DNA from: an uncultured bacterium
GTDB lineage: Bacteria > Fidelibacterota > Marinisomatia > Marinisomatales > UBA1611
Direction of reading: 5' to 3'
Length of the DNA stretch: 7,600 bases
NCBI GenBank assembly: GCA_938092125.1
Contig: CALKMQ010000223.1
Location: 1-7,600 of the forward strand
This document shows, piece by piece, positions 6,998 to 7,600 of the stretch. The notes under the pieces were generated by a model. The model had not been told where the DNA came from, ran no database searches, and saw only the letters and a program-made list of their open reading frames with translations. The position numbers were made by a program, and so were the translations under genes. Positions within the stretch are counted from its first letter, which is position 1, and each line of letters starts with the position of its first letter.

Positions 6998-7600
6998 TTG
7001 CAGCCTGAAATAGTTGCAATGCTTAATTCAATATCACTGAAAGCCAAGTTAGTAGTCGAGGGTTATATAATTGGTCAACACCGTAGCCCTTATCATGGAT
7101 TTAGTGTTGAATTTTCTGAACATAGGAGTTATGAACCTGGAGATGAAGTAAAGCACATCGACTGGAAATTATATGGTAAAACAAATAGACTATATGTAAA
7201 AAGATACGAAGAGGAAACAAACCTTCGCGCGCATCTTATTTTAGACACAAGTAAATCTATGTCATATACTAGTAATAAAGTTTCAAAATTAGATTACGGT
7301 AGCTATTTACTTGCTGCACTTTCCTATTTAATGATCAGTCAACAAGATGCAGCTGGTGTGGTCTTATTCGATGAAAAAATTCGTTCTTTTATACCTCCAA
7401 AAAGTACCCCTAGTCATTTAAATACACTTTTAAATGTATTAGATGCTCCAGAACCAGGAAATGACACAAAAATTGAGTCTGTGTTGAATCAAATGGCTGA
7501 AAGAATCAATAAGCGTGGTCTAGTTATTATTATTTCTGACCTTTTAGATGAACCTAGAAACGTCTTAAAAGGGCTAAAACATTTTCGACATAGGAAACAA
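6998..7600 (+). CDS. DUF58 (VWA-like) protein, 3' end outside window, start uncertain
   Basis: This is the N-terminal 201 codons of a DUF58 protein, the standard partner of MoxR ATPases, with a von Willebrand A-like fold; its function is poorly known. Counting from TTG, the family hallmark HRSPYHGFSVEFSEHRSYEP spans 28-47, and HIDWKLYGKTNRLYVKRYEE spans 53-72. A MIDAS-like DTSKS (83-87) follows LIL, and IIISDLLDEP lies at 177-186. The frame is open to the window end. The start is a problem: in this frame a TAA sits at 6944-6946 and no ATG or GTG occurs before the ATG at 7019. That ATG would lose the LQPEIV part that family members normally keep. TTG 6998 is the best standard choice. The ATG at 6981 is in another frame and reads M-I-R-K-S before stopping at 7011. 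One extra A in the five-A run 6989-6993, or a -1 slip, would give MIRKKYLQPEIV, a typical DUF58 N-terminus. Confidence 0.88.
   Translation, partial: MQPEIVAMLNSISLKAKLVVEGYIIGQHRSPYHGFSVEFSEHRSYEPGDEVKHIDWKLYGKTNRLYVKRYEEETNLRAHLILDTSKSMSYTSNKVSKLDYGSYLLAALSYLMISQQDAAGVVLFDEKIRSFIPPKSTPSHLNTLLNVLDAPEPGNDTKIESVLNQMAERINKRGLVIIISDLLDEPRNVLKGLKHFRHRKQ

Noticed and set aside
6981..7013. Stand-alone 10-codon leader peptide after moxR
   Set aside because: No attenuation hairpin or biased codon run is seen. The one-base relation to the DUF58 frame is a simpler explanation, so I list it only as part of the start problem.

Overview
This is an AT-rich window (roughly one third G+C by eye) from a bacterium. 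It holds eight protein genes packed almost edge to edge. No stretch over about 110 bases lacks a gene, and I see no RNA gene, mobile element or CRISPR array. The organism is probably a member of the Fibrobacterota-Chlorobiota-Bacteroidota neighbourhood, and a marine lineage such as Marinimicrobia (SAR406) is my best guess. The reasons are the single-chain (eukaryal/alpha2-type) glycyl-tRNA synthetase, the YwqK/MORN-type secreted repeat protein, weak or absent Shine-Dalgarno sites before most genes, and strong AT bias. This placement is inference only.

Layout. (1) Plus strand, 1-1977: the 3' end of a glycyl-tRNA synthetase gene, then after 15 bases a complete secreted gamma-glutamyltransferase (ggt) with all catalytic residues. 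(2) Minus strand, 5863 down to 1974: a tight four-gene operon in the order rlmN (23S rRNA A2503 methyltransferase), purine nucleoside phosphorylase, M20-family amidohydrolase, and a secreted protein built of nine gapless 24-residue MORN/YwqK-like repeats. Junctions are 17 bases, a 4-base ATGA overlap, and 1 base. The last gene meets ggt tail to tail and the two stop codons overlap. (3) Plus strand, 5971-7600: a MoxR AAA+ ATPase followed by a DUF58 protein that runs off the window, the usual opening of a MoxR/DUF58/VWA (Bat-like) operon. A 107-base divergent region (5864-5970) separates blocks 2 and 3 and should hold both promoters.

How the genes work together. Ggt, the M20 hydrolase and the nucleoside phosphorylase are all salvage-type hydrolases or phosphorylases (gamma-glutamyl peptides, N-acyl amino acids, nucleosides), which suits an organism living on dissolved organic matter. 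RlmN and GlyRS are core translation genes. MoxR and DUF58 act together as a chaperone-like ATPase and its VWA-like partner.

I do not see a convincing undescribed system here. The points most worth a second look are the start of the DUF58 gene, which lacks a normal in-frame start and reads perfectly from an upstream ATG if one A is added or a -1 slip occurs; the unusually regular repeat protein; and an MTA-phosphorylase-like motif inside an otherwise standard nucleoside phosphorylase.
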